From assembly GCF_000931465.1 (NCBI RefSeq), contig NZ_CP010892.1, forward strand, positions 6,037,388 through 6,101,387: 64,000 bases of DNA, read 5' to 3'. The translations under genes were made by a program, and so were the position numbers. The notes under the pieces are model-generated. The model saw nothing but the letters and a program-made list of their open reading frames with translations, was not told where the DNA came from and did not search any database. Positions 52,410 to 62,419 of this stretch are shown piece by piece. Position 1 is the stretch's first letter, and each line of letters opens with the position of its first letter. The stretch comes from Pseudomonas sp. MRSN 12121 (lineage in GTDB: Bacteria; Pseudomonadota; Gammaproteobacteria; Pseudomonadales; Pseudomonadaceae).

Positions 52410-53755
52410 CGCAGCGCCTCGGCCAGTTTGCCGTGCAGGCCGCCGAAGCCGCCGTTGCTCATGATCACCACATGGGTGCCCGGCTTGGCCTGGCTCTTCA
52501 CCCGCTCGATGATGCCGTCCAGCGAATCGCTGACAATCGACGGCACCGTGCACAAGGCCGCGGTAGCCCCCAGGTCCCAGCCGAGGTTGGCCGGCGAGTA
52601 CCAGATCACCTGGTCGGCCTGGGCGACGCTTTCCGGCAACCCGTCGCGATGGGCACCGAGCTTCATGGAGTTGGAGCGTGGCTCGATGATCGCGATCAAC
52701 GGCGCCTCGCCGATGCGCTTGCGCAGGCCGTCCAGGGTGGTGGCGATGGCGGTCGGGTGGTGCGCGAAATCGTCATAGATGGTGACGCCATGAACCTCGG
52801 CCACCTTTTCCATGCGCCGCTTGACGCTCTTGAACGCGCTCAGCGCGGCGATGCCCACGGCCGGCACCACGCCAACATGACGCGCCGCGGCCAGGGTGGC
52901 CAGGGCATTGGCAACGTTATGCTGACCGGTCAGGTCCCACTCGACCACACCCTGGGCGACGCCGTCGAACATCACCTCGAAGGTCGAGCCGTCTTCGCTG
53001 AGCAGCCTGGCCTGCCACTGGCCACCCGCGCCGGTGGTCTGCACCGGGGTCCAGCAGCCCATCTCGATCACTCGCTGCAGGGCTGGCTCGGTGGTCGGGT
53101 GGATGACCAGGCCTTCGCTCGGGATAGTCCGCACCAGATGGTGGAATTGCCGCTCGATCGCCGGTAGATCCGGGAAAATGTCCGCATGATCGAACTCGAG
53201 ATTGTTGAGGATCGCCGTGCGCGGACGGTAATGCACGAACTTCGAGCGCTTGTCGAAGAAGGCGCTGTCGTATTCGTCGGCCTCGATCACGAAGAACGGC
53301 GTGCCGCCGAGGCGCGCTGACACCGAGAAATTCTGTGGCACGCCGCCGATCAGGAAGCCCGGGCTCATGCCGGCATGCTCCAGCACCCAGGCCAGCATGC
53401 TGCTGGTGGTGGTCTTGCCGTGCGTGCCGGCCACGGCCAGCACCCAGCGGCCCTGCAGCACATGGTCAGCCAGCCATTGCGGGCCGGAAACATAAGGCAG
53501 GCCCTTGTTCAGCACATATTCCACTGCCGGGTTGCCGCGGGACATGGCATTGCCGATCACCACCAGGTCCGGCGCCGGGTCGAGCTGGGCCGGGTCGTAG
53601 CCCTGGGTCAATTCGATGCCCTGGGCTTCGAGCTGGGTGCTCATCGGCGGGTAGACGTTGGCATCGGAGCCGGTGACATGATGGCCCAGCTCTTTGGCCA
53701 GAACCGCCATCGAACCCATGAAGGTGCCGCAAATACCGAGAATATGAATGTGCAT
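52406..53755 (-). CDS. mpl: UDP-N-acetylmuramate:L-alanyl-gamma-D-glutamyl-meso-diaminopimelate ligase
   Basis: 449 residues from MHIHILGICGTFMGSMAVLA. Mur-ligase fold: N-terminal UDP-binding Rossmann, ATP-binding VAGTHGKTTTSSMLAWVLE, catalytic EADEYDSAFFDKRSKFVHY, and the third domain with DDFAHHPTAI. Reattaches recycled tripeptide to UDP-MurNAc. HIHILGICGTFMGS distinguishes Mpl from MurC. Ends coupled to ubiX. A REP pair lies upstream. Confidence 0.96.
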   Translation of the reverse strand: MHIHILGICGTFMGSMAVLAKELGHHVTGSDANVYPPMSTQLEAQGIELTQGYDPAQLDPAPDLVVIGNAMSRGNPAVEYVLNKGLPYVSGPQWLADHVLQGRWVLAVAGTHGKTTTSSMLAWVLEHAGMSPGFLIGGVPQNFSVSARLGGTPFFVIEADEYDSAFFDKRSKFVHYRPRTAILNNLEFDHADIFPDLPAIERQFHHLVRTIPSEGLVIHPTTEPALQRVIEMGCWTPVQTTGAGGQWQARLLSEDGSTFEVMFDGVAQGVVEWDLTGQHNVANALATLAAARHVGVVPAVGIAALSAFKSVKRRMEKVAEVHGVTIYDDFAHHPTAIATTLDGLRKRIGEAPLIAIIEPRSNSMKLGAHRDGLPESVAQADQVIWYSPANLGWDLGATAALCTVPSIVSDSLDGIIERVKSQAKPGTHVVIMSNGGFGGLHGKLAEALR

Positions 53756-53863
53756 AGAAGGCCTCGTAAAACGTCGAGGCAGGTTAGCGTAGAGGGCTGC
53801 AAATCGCACTCTTTAGCTGATGAGGGAACCGTATCGAAGTCTGTCGGGCGGCTGCGTCGCCTG

Positions 53864-53933
53864 TCGCGGGCAAGCCTCGCTCCTACAAAGGAAATGCACA
53901 TCATCTTCTGTAGGAGCGAAGCTTGCTCGCGAT
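53864..53933. repeat. REPIN (inverted REP pair)
   Basis: TCGCGGGCAAGCCTCGCTCC continuing TACA (53864-53887) faces CTGTAGGAGCGAAGCTTGCT continuing CGCGAT (53908-53933), with a 20-base centre. Located between eatR and mpl, both on the minus strand; likely also the eatR transcript end. Confidence 0.8.
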
Positions 53934-53949
53934 GAACGCTGGCGCGCTG

Positions 53950-55872
53950 TCACGCCTGCCGCGCGATCCCATGCTTGCGCAGCTTTCTATAGAGGGTATT
54001 GCGGCTCACCCCCAGTTGCTCGGCGGTATGCGTCATGTGCCAGCGCTGCTGCTCCAGGGCATTGAGCAAGGCCAGGCGCTCGGCATCGTCCAGGGGCAAG
54101 CCCGCTGGCGCCTCGGCAGCCGTCGGTGGCGCCGCCGGGCCCGCCTGACGGATCATCGCCGGCACATCCTCCAGGCCGATCCGCCCGTCTTCGCAGAGCG
54201 CCGCCAGGGTCCGCAGCACATTGCGCAACTGCCGCACGTTGCCCGGCCAATGGAAGTCCAGCAGGGCCTGGCGCGCCGGGCCGTCGAGCGTCGCCGGCTG
54301 ATCGCCGGCCTCCTGGGCCAGGAGAAAGTCCAGCAGTTCGGATTTGTCACTGCGTTCGCGCAGTGCCGGCAGGGCGATTTCCAGGCCGTTGAGACGGTAA
54401 TACAGGTCCTCGCGGAAGCTGCCGTCCCGCACCCGCTCCAGCAAGTCGCGGTGGGTGGCGCTGATGATGCGCACGTCGACCGCCTGCGGCTCGCCGCCGA
54501 TCGGCACCACCATGCGCTCTTCCAGCACCCGCAACAGGCGGGTCTGCAAGGCCAGCGGCATATCGCCGATTTCATCGAGGAACAGCGTGCCGCCATCGGC
54601 CTGCTGCAACTTGCCCCGCATGCCTTCCTTGCGCGCCCCGGTAAAACTGCCGCCGCGATAACCGAACAGCTCGCTTTCGATCAGGCTTTCCGGAATCGCC
54701 GCGCAGTTCAGCGCGACAAAGGCCTTGTCCGCCCGCTGGCTGGCCTGGTGCACCGCCTTGGCGAAGGCCTCCTTGCCCGAACCGGTTTCGCCGTTGATCA
54801 ACAGCGGCACATCGCGCTCGAACACCCGCAGCGACTTGCGAAAATCGCTTTGCAGCGCCGCATCGCCCAGGCAGATGCCCGCCAGGCGCGGCCGCTCCAC
54901 CGCCAGCGCACTGGGCATCACTGGCTTGGGCACGCTGCGCGGCTGGCCACGCAGCACGGCGAACAGCGGCCGGCCATCGCGAGTGCGCAGCGGCCAGCTG
55001 GCGCTGGCATTGATGCTGGCGCGGCCCAGCAGTTCGTCCAGCGAGCAGTCGAAGAACGCCTCCACCGGCTTGCCCAGCAAGCCACCGCGAATATGCCCCA
55101 ACAGGTTCAAGGCGCTCTGGTTCACCGCACAGATCCGCCCTTCGCCGTCGAAGGCCAGCAGGCCTTCGCTGAACAGGCCGACGGATTCGGCCTGCAGGTG
55201 GAAACGCAACAGCCACTGGTTGTCGAAACAGCGCAGGAAATAACAACTCTCGATCATCTTCGCCGAGAGATTGACCAGGGCCATGGTGTGGAACTGGCTC
55301 TGCCGCGACACATCCGGGCGCGCCGAGGACACGTCGAGCACCGCCAACAGTTCGCCGTGCGGGTCGAACACCGGGCTGGCGGAACAGGTCAGGCCGGTAT
55401 GGCGGCCACGGAAATGTTCGTCCTGGTGGATGGTCAGGGACTGGCGCTCCACCAGGCAGGTGCCGATGCCGTTGGTGCCTTCGCAGGCCTCGCTCCAGTC
55501 GGCGCCGAGCCACAGCCCGGCACGTTCGAAGATCTTGCGCTCGGTCGGCGCGGTGACGCAGTTGAGGATCACCCCGCGGGCATCGGTCAGCAGCACCGCA
55601 TGGCCGGCGCCGGACAGTTGCTGGTGCAGGCTGGTCATCTCGCTGCCGGCAATTTGCAGCACCTGGCGCAGGCGTTCGCGGCTCTCCAGCACGCGGCCAT
55701 GTTCGAGCACCGTGGGCGCCATGCTCAGGGCGGGGTCGAGGTGGTAGTCCTCCAGGCAACGCAGCCAGGAACGGGCGATCGAAGGATCGCTGCCGGGCCC
55801 CTGCAGGCGGGCCTTGCCCTGGGCCACGGTCAGCACTTGCTGGGCGTGCCGGGTGAGGTGATTGCTGTGCAT
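53950..55872 (-). CDS. eatR: Sigma-54-dependent activator of ethanolamine catabolism (AcoR type)
   Basis: 640 residues. N-terminal GAF-like sensing region (about 60-200; LLTDARGVILNCVT, EACEGTNGIGTCL, GLTCSASPVFDPHGELLAVLDVS split), a PAS-like segment (about 230-300), an AAA+ domain (about 320-545) and a Fis-type HTH (HTAEQLGVSRNTLYRKLRKHG). Walker A NGETGSGKEAFAKA, Walker B GGTLFLDEIGD. The sigma-54 contact loop reads GSFTGA (S409), not GAFTGA. Divergent from the exaC-eat-eutBC operon, which has a -24/-12 promoter. The P. aeruginosa homologue (PA4021, EatR) activates the same genes with RpoN. Confidence 0.9.
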   Translation of the reverse strand: MHSNHLTRHAQQVLTVAQGKARLQGPGSDPSIARSWLRCLEDYHLDPALSMAPTVLEHGRVLESRERLRQVLQIAGSEMTSLHQQLSGAGHAVLLTDARGVILNCVTAPTERKIFERAGLWLGADWSEACEGTNGIGTCLVERQSLTIHQDEHFRGRHTGLTCSASPVFDPHGELLAVLDVSSARPDVSRQSQFHTMALVNLSAKMIESCYFLRCFDNQWLLRFHLQAESVGLFSEGLLAFDGEGRICAVNQSALNLLGHIRGGLLGKPVEAFFDCSLDELLGRASINASASWPLRTRDGRPLFAVLRGQPRSVPKPVMPSALAVERPRLAGICLGDAALQSDFRKSLRVFERDVPLLINGETGSGKEAFAKAVHQASQRADKAFVALNCAAIPESLIESELFGYRGGSFTGARKEGMRGKLQQADGGTLFLDEIGDMPLALQTRLLRVLEERMVVPIGGEPQAVDVRIISATHRDLLERVRDGSFREDLYYRLNGLEIALPALRERSDKSELLDFLLAQEAGDQPATLDGPARQALLDFHWPGNVRQLRNVLRTLAALCEDGRIGLEDVPAMIRQAGPAAPPTAAEAPAGLPLDDAERLALLNALEQQRWHMTHTAEQLGVSRNTLYRKLRKHGIARQA

Positions 55873-56012
55873 TTCTTATTGTTCTCCCGAGAGAGGTGAT
55901 ACCCGGACCGGCGACAAGACACCGACCTGGAACCGCTACCTTCTTCAGCGAGGCCCAGCATCCTCCAGCCATGCCCGCATTGCAATGGCGCCTCGACCAA
56001 TGAGTCACAGGC

Positions 56013-56030
56013 TGTGCCACAAGCGGTACA
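56013..56030 (+). promoter_or_regulatory. Candidate upstream activator site for EatR
   Basis: TGTGCC, six bases, GGTACA: an imperfect palindrome (5 of 6 matching) 97 bases upstream of the -24 GG, a usual enhancer distance for sigma-54 activators. Similar GCCAC words recur downstream (56051-56062). Binding is inference. Confidence 0.35.
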
Positions 56031-56126
56031 AAGTGTCACCCAGGCTGCGCCACAACTGCCACAGGCCTGCTGCGCCAAGCGCCTGCAACATTCGTAAACC
56101 CTTGATTCAGCGGGCCTGCAACGCAG

Positions 56127-56142
56127 TGGCCCGGGCTTTGCT
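56127..56142 (+). promoter_or_regulatory. Sigma-54 (-24/-12) promoter of the ethanolamine operon
   Basis: TGGCCCGGGCTTTGCT: GG and GC elements with the invariant 10-base spacing, matching consensus TGGCACG-N4-TTGCW except one base. Expected start is near 56153, leaving a leader of about 54 bases before the exaC ATG at 56207 (AGGAG at 56193). The rest of the 334-base divergent spacer holds the candidate UAS and, presumably, the unidentified eatR promoter. Confidence 0.8.
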
Positions 56143-56206
56143 CTACGCTTTTGCAAGCGCGACAGCGCGTCCTCCCAATAAGCACAAAAGCCAGGAGATA
56201 CCCACC

Positions 56207-57727
<1,521 letters not shown>

Positions 57728-57733
57728 ACCGGG

Positions 57734-57769
57734 GCCCGGGCGAGACCACTCCGGTGGTTTCGCCCGGGC
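57734..57769 (+). other. Strong intercistronic hairpin between exaC and eat
   Basis: GCCCGGGCGAGACCAC, loop TCCG, GTGGTTTCGCCCGGGC: 16 bp with one G-T pair, starting 6 bases after the exaC stop. The loop and stem are very GC-rich but no T run follows, so partial termination or 3'-end protection of exaC mRNA is likely; it would set exaC above the downstream genes. Confidence 0.65.
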
Positions 57770-57878
57770 GTCTTCGCCAGGTTCGCCGGCGAAGGGCCTC
57801 GATGCAAAACGCAGTATCACCTCGCAATACCGATCCGGTCTGCCGGCCGGGCACAACAATAAAAACAGGTGAATCCTT

Positions 57879-59327
57879 ATGGCTAGCGAACAGACTGGCG
57901 TGCAGTCGGCGGGCTCTTCCGTCGATTTTGAAAAAGTCGGCTCCGACTACTTCCAACAACGCGAACTGAAAAAAGGCGCGGCAGGCTGGGTCCTGCTGGT
58001 GGGCCTGGGGGTGGCCTACGTGATTTCCGGCGACTACGCCGGCTGGAACTTCGGCCTGGCCCAGGGCGGCTGGGGCGGCATGTTCCTCGCCACCCTGCTG
58101 ATGGCCACCATGTACCTGTGCATGTGTTTCTCCCTGGCCGAACTGTCGTCGATGATCCCCACCGCCGGCGGCGGCTACGGTTTCGCCCGCAGCGCCTTCG
58201 GCCCCTGGGGCGGCTTTCTCACGGGGACCGCGATCCTCATCGAATACGCGATCGCCCCGGCGGCGATCGCGGTGTTCATCGGCGCCTATTGCCAGTCGCT
58301 GTTCGGTATCGGCGGCTGGATGATCTACCTGGCGTTCTACATCGTGTTCATCGCCATCCATATCTTCGGGGTGGGCGAGGCACTGAAGCTGATGTTCATC
58401 ATCACCGCCGTGGCAGCCCTGGCCCTGGGCGTGTTCCTGGTGGCGATGGTGCCGCACTTCTCGGTCGCCAACCTGCTGGATATCCCGGTCACCGAGGCCG
58501 TGGGCGCCAGCAGCTTCCTGCCCTTCGGTTATGTCGGCGTGTGGGCGGCGATTCCCTATGCGATCTGGTTCTTCCTGGCGGTCGAAGGCGTGCCCCTGGC
58601 CGCCGAAGAAACCAAGAACCCCAAGCGCGACCTGCCGCGCGGCCTGATCGGCGCCATGCTGGTATTGCTCAGTTTCGCCCTGCTGATCCTGGTGATCGGC
58701 CCTGGCGGCGCCGGGGCCAATGCCCTGCTGACCTCGGGCAACCCGCTGGTGGAGGCCCTGGCCAAGTCCTACGGCGGCTCGACCTGGATGGGCAGCTTCG
58801 TCAACCTGGTGGGCCTGGCCGGCCTGATCGCCAGCTTCTTCTCGATCATCTACGCCTACTCGCGGCAGATCTTCGCCCTGTCCCGCGCCGGCTACCTGCC
58901 GCGCAAGCTGTCGGAAACCAACCAGAGCAAGGCGCCGGTCCTGGCACTGGTGATCCCCGGCATCATCGGCTTCGGCCTGTCGCTGACCGGTCAGGGCGAC
59001 CTGCTGATCCTGGTGGCGGTGTTCGGCGCGACCATCTCCTACGTGCTGATGATGGCCGCGCACATCACCCTGCGCATCCGCCGCCCCAAGATGGAGCGTC
59101 CGTACCGCACGCCGGGCGGCATCTTCACCTCCGGCGTGGCCCTGGTACTGGCCTGCATCGCCGTGGTGGCAGGCTTCCTGGTGGACCCGCGGGTGGTCAT
59201 TGGCGCCGCAATCATCTATGGAGTATTAATTGCTTACTTTGCTTTCTACAGTCGGCATCACTTGGTAGCAGGCACGCCCGAGGAAGAGTTCGCGGCCATT
59301 CAGAAAGCTGAAGAAGCCTTGCACTAA
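57879..59327 (+). CDS. eat: Ethanolamine permease
   Basis: 482 residues. APC-superfamily transporter of about 12 membrane helices. Family marks: GAAGWVLLVGLGVAYVISGDYAGWNFGLAQGGWGG (TM1 region, split), FSLAELSSMIPTAGGGYGFARSAFGPWGGFLTG and VEGVPLAAEETKNPKRDLPRG. Position between aldehyde dehydrogenase and eutB supports ethanolamine as substrate. Start TTATGG with AGGTGAATCC upstream. Confidence 0.92.
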   Translation: MASEQTGVQSAGSSVDFEKVGSDYFQQRELKKGAAGWVLLVGLGVAYVISGDYAGWNFGLAQGGWGGMFLATLLMATMYLCMCFSLAELSSMIPTAGGGYGFARSAFGPWGGFLTGTAILIEYAIAPAAIAVFIGAYCQSLFGIGGWMIYLAFYIVFIAIHIFGVGEALKLMFIITAVAALALGVFLVAMVPHFSVANLLDIPVTEAVGASSFLPFGYVGVWAAIPYAIWFFLAVEGVPLAAEETKNPKRDLPRGLIGAMLVLLSFALLILVIGPGGAGANALLTSGNPLVEALAKSYGGSTWMGSFVNLVGLAGLIASFFSIIYAYSRQIFALSRAGYLPRKLSETNQSKAPVLALVIPGIIGFGLSLTGQGDLLILVAVFGATISYVLMMAAHITLRIRRPKMERPYRTPGGIFTSGVALVLACIAVVAGFLVDPRVVIGAAIIYGVLIAYFAFYSRHHLVAGTPEEEFAAIQKAEEALH

Positions 59328-59340
59328 CTGCCGAAAACCT

Positions 59341-59367
59341 CGACGCGGGGGCTGCGTTCCCGCGTCG
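59341..59367 (+). other. Intercistronic hairpin between eat and eutB
   Basis: CGACGCGGG, 9-base loop, CCCGCGTCG: a perfect 9-bp stem just before the eutB ribosome-binding site (GGAGA). No T run; probably an mRNA processing or stability element. Confidence 0.5.
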
Positions 59368-59382
59368 TCACGGAGAACCTGT

Positions 59383-60777
59383 ATGGCAAGTTTCGCCCAC
59401 ACCATCGGCGCCCAGACCTACCGCTTCGACAGCCTCAAGGAAGTCATGGCCAAGGCCAGCCCGGCGCGCTCCGGGGATTTCCTCGCCGGTGTCGCCGCCC
59501 TCAACGACGGCGAGCGGGTCGCGGCGCAAATGACCCTGGCGGACATCCCGCTCAAGCACTTCCTCGAGGAAGCGCTGATCCCCTACGAGAACGACGAAGT
59601 CACCCGGCTGATCATCGACACCCACGACAAGGCCGCCTTCGCCCCCGTCAGCCACCTCACGGTCGGCGGTTTTCGCGACTGGCTGCTCGGCGATGCCGCC
59701 GACGAACAGAGCCTGCGCGCCCTGGCGCCGGGCCTGACGCCGGAAATGGCCGCCGCCGTATCGAAGATCATGCGCGTCCAGGACCTGGTACTGGTGGCGC
59801 AGAAGATCCGCGTGGTCACCCAGTTTCGCGGCACCCTGGGCCTGCGCGGGCGCCTGTCGACCCGCCTGCAGCCCAACCATCCGACCGACGAACCGGCGGG
59901 CATCGCCGCGAGCATTCTCGACGGCCTGCTCTACGGCAATGGCGATGCCATGATCGGCATCAACCCGGCCACCGACAGCATCGCCTCGATCTGCGCCCTG
60001 CTGGAAATGCTCGACGCGATCATCCAGCGCTACGAGATCCCCACCCAGGCCTGCGTGCTGACCCACGTCACCACCTCCATCGAGGCGATCAACCGCGGCG
60101 TGCCGCTGGACCTGGTGTTCCAGTCGATCGCCGGGACCGAGGCGGCCAACGCCAGTTTCGGCATCAACCTGAATGTGTTGCAGGAAGGCTACGAAGCCGG
60201 CCTGAGCCTCAAGCGTGGCACCCTGGGGCAGAACCTGATGTATTTCGAGACCGGCCAGGGCAGCGCGCTGTCGGCCAACGCCCACTTCGGCGTCGACCAG
60301 CAGACCTGCGAAACCCGCGCCTACGCCGTGGCCCGGCACTTCAAGCCGTTCCTGGTCAATACCGTGGTTGGCTTCATCGGCCCCGAGTACCTGTACAACG
60401 GCAAGCAGATCATCCGCGCCGGCCTGGAAGACCACTTCTGCGGCAAGCTGCTGGGCGTGCCCATGGGTTGCGATATCTGCTACACCAACCACGCCGAAGC
60501 CGACCAGGACGACATGGACACCCTGCTGACCCTGCTCGGCGTGGCCGGGATCAACTTCATCATGGGCATCCCCGGCTCCGACGACATCATGCTCAACTAC
60601 CAGACCACCTCCTTCCACGATGCGCTCTACGCCCGCCAGACCCTGGGCCTGAAGCCGGCGCCGGAGTTCGAGCAGTGGCTGGCGAAAACCGGCATCTTCA
60701 CCCAGCCCGACGGCAAGGTGCGGTTCGGCCACAACCTGCCGCCGGCCTTCCGCCAGGCCCTGGCGCAGTTGGGATAA
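59383..60777 (+). CDS. eutB: Ethanolamine ammonia-lyase large subunit
   Basis: 464 residues, typical (453 in E. coli). TIM-barrel catalytic subunit of the adenosylcobalamin-dependent lyase that turns ethanolamine into acetaldehyde and ammonia. Motifs include GLRGRLSTRLQPNHPTDEPAG, LLYGNGDAMIGINPATD, FQSIAGTEAANASFGIN and MGCDICYTNHAEADQDDMD. CGGAGAACCTGT precedes the ATG; eutC follows after 11 bases. No microcompartment or EutA reactivase genes are nearby. Confidence 0.97.
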   Translation: MASFAHTIGAQTYRFDSLKEVMAKASPARSGDFLAGVAALNDGERVAAQMTLADIPLKHFLEEALIPYENDEVTRLIIDTHDKAAFAPVSHLTVGGFRDWLLGDAADEQSLRALAPGLTPEMAAAVSKIMRVQDLVLVAQKIRVVTQFRGTLGLRGRLSTRLQPNHPTDEPAGIAASILDGLLYGNGDAMIGINPATDSIASICALLEMLDAIIQRYEIPTQACVLTHVTTSIEAINRGVPLDLVFQSIAGTEAANASFGINLNVLQEGYEAGLSLKRGTLGQNLMYFETGQGSALSANAHFGVDQQTCETRAYAVARHFKPFLVNTVVGFIGPEYLYNGKQIIRAGLEDHFCGKLLGVPMGCDICYTNHAEADQDDMDTLLTLLGVAGINFIMGIPGSDDIMLNYQTTSFHDALYARQTLGLKPAPEFEQWLAKTGIFTQPDGKVRFGHNLPPAFRQALAQLG

Positions 60778-60788
60778 GGAACAGGCTC

Positions 60789-61613
60789 ATGGACAAACAC
60801 CCGACCGACAGCCAGAACCCCTGGCTGGAACTGCGCCGCCTGACCCCGGCGCGCATCGCCCTGGGCCGCACCGGCACCAGCCTGCCCACCGGTGCGCAAC
60901 TGGACTTCCAGTTCGCCCATGCCCAGGCCCGCGACGCGGTGCACCTGCCCTTCGACCACGCCGGGCTGAGTAGCCAGCTGGCCGAGCGCGGCCGCGACAG
61001 CCTGCTGTTGCACAGCGCCGCCAGCGACCGCCACAGCTACCTGCAACGCCCGGACCTGGGGCGCAAGTTGAGCGAGGCCTCGGCCCAGGCCCTGCGCGAT
61101 CATGCCAGCGCCAACCCGGGCGGCGTGGACCTGGCGATCGTCGTCGCCGACGGCCTCTCGGCCCTCGCGGTGCATCGTCATACCCTGCCGTTCCTGGCCC
61201 GCCTCGAAGAACAGAGCGCGGCGGAAAACTGGTCGCTGTCGCCGGTGATCCTGGTGCAACAGGGGCGCGTCGCGGTGGCCGACGAAATCGGCGAGCTGCT
61301 CGGCGCGAAAATGACCGTGATCCTGATCGGCGAACGCCCGGGCCTGAGCTCGCCGGACAGCCTCGGGCTGTATTTCACCTACAACCCCAAGGTCGGGCTC
61401 ACCGACGCCTATCGCAACTGCATTTCCAATGTGCGCCTGGAAGGCCTGAGCTACGGCATGGCCGCGCACCGCCTGCTGTACCTGATGCGCGAGGCCTGCC
61501 GGCGCCAGCTCTCGGGAGTCAACCTCAAGGACGAGGCCCAGGTGAATACCCTGGACAGCGATTCGCCCGACACCCTCAGGGGCAACTTCCTTCTGGGGCC
61601 GCAAAAGCCGTGA
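60789..61613 (+). CDS. eutC: Ethanolamine ammonia-lyase small subunit
   Basis: 274 residues from MDKHPTDSQNPWLELRRLTP; AAGGAACAG precedes the ATG. Cobalamin-binding partner of EutB. Motifs: TPARIALGRTGTSLPT, LDFQFAHAQARDAVH, VVADGLSALAVHRH and LIGERPGLSSPDSLGLYFTYNPKVG split over the middle. Last gene of the eat-eut operon; 107 bases separate it from the GNAT gene. Confidence 0.96.
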   Translation: MDKHPTDSQNPWLELRRLTPARIALGRTGTSLPTGAQLDFQFAHAQARDAVHLPFDHAGLSSQLAERGRDSLLLHSAASDRHSYLQRPDLGRKLSEASAQALRDHASANPGGVDLAIVVADGLSALAVHRHTLPFLARLEEQSAAENWSLSPVILVQQGRVAVADEIGELLGAKMTVILIGERPGLSSPDSLGLYFTYNPKVGLTDAYRNCISNVRLEGLSYGMAAHRLLYLMREACRRQLSGVNLKDEAQVNTLDSDSPDTLRGNFLLGPQKP

Positions 61614-61719
61614 CTTTTCGAGACGATTGCGCTTTTTTTACGCTTTAGGCAGCATCGAAACACGGCTGCCCGAGTAATGAACCGTTTGCCGTCGTATCCA
61701 TTCGAAGTTGAGGACAACC

Positions 61720-62178
61720 ATGCGGATTACTCAAGCGACCCTCGAACACCTGGATCTGTTGACGCCCCTGTTCGTCAAATACCGTGAGTTCTATGGCGCC
61801 CTGCCGTTTCCGGACTCGTCCCGGGCCTTCCTGGAAAAGCGCCTGCGCCGCAAGGAGTCGGTGATCTATCTGGCGCTGCCCGACGATGACGACAAGAAAC
61901 TCCTGGGTTTCTGCCAGCTCTACCCCAGCTTCTCCTCCCTGTCGCTCAAGCGCGTGTGGATCCTCAACGATATCTATGTCGCCGAAGACGCCCGCCGCCA
62001 GCTGGTGGCCGACAACCTGATCCGTACCGCGAAGAAAATGGCCAAGGACACCCATGCCGTGCGCATGCGGGTCTCGACCAACAGCGACAACGAAGTGGCG
62101 CAGAAAACCTATGAATCCATCGGTTTTCGCGAAGACACCGAGTTCAAGAGCTACGTCCTGCCGATCAGCGACGACTAG
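61720..62178 (+). CDS. GNAT family N-acetyltransferase
   Basis: 152 residues from MRITQATLEHLDLL, preceded by GAGGACAACC. One GNAT domain: N-terminal strand-helix (LTPLFVKYREFYGALPF), acetyl-CoA binding region IYVAEDARRQLVADNLIRTAKKMA, and the typical end STNSDNEVAQKTYESIGFREDTEFKSYVL. The A-motif is VAEDARRQLVADNL, less Gly-rich than the usual QxxGxG/A. Acceptor unknown. It may be separate from the eut operon: the spacer holds no clear terminator. Confidence 0.88.
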   Translation: MRITQATLEHLDLLTPLFVKYREFYGALPFPDSSRAFLEKRLRRKESVIYLALPDDDDKKLLGFCQLYPSFSSLSLKRVWILNDIYVAEDARRQLVADNLIRTAKKMAKDTHAVRMRVSTNSDNEVAQKTYESIGFREDTEFKSYVLPISDD

Positions 62179-62311
62179 GCCCGAATGTTTCGCGGCCTTC
62201 GCCAGTCCCCTCGTCGGGGCCGGCGCAGGCCGCGGGCTGTGGTTCCGGGCCGGCCATCCGCACACGACACTCCCCGCTACAAACTCAACGCCCATTTCAC
62301 ATTTCAGGTCT

Positions 62312-62317
62312 TATAAT
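62312..62317 (+). promoter_or_regulatory. -10 element upstream of the DedA gene
   Basis: A perfect TATAAT 102 bases before the DedA ATG; no good -35 match at 17 bases. The preceding 130 bases show nothing notable. Confidence 0.35.
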
Positions 62318-62419
62318 GCCGACCTTTTCGGGGCATAAGATCAATCCGCACTAGCTGTAAGCTTTTGCCCCAGTCATCGCACAGATCCGCTGAGTCGGGT
62401 CATCACCACAGGTGCTTCA

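Noticed and set aside
53864..53933. CRISPR-like repeat pair
   Set aside because: Only two inverted copies with REP consensus, no regular direct repeats, spacers or cas genes.
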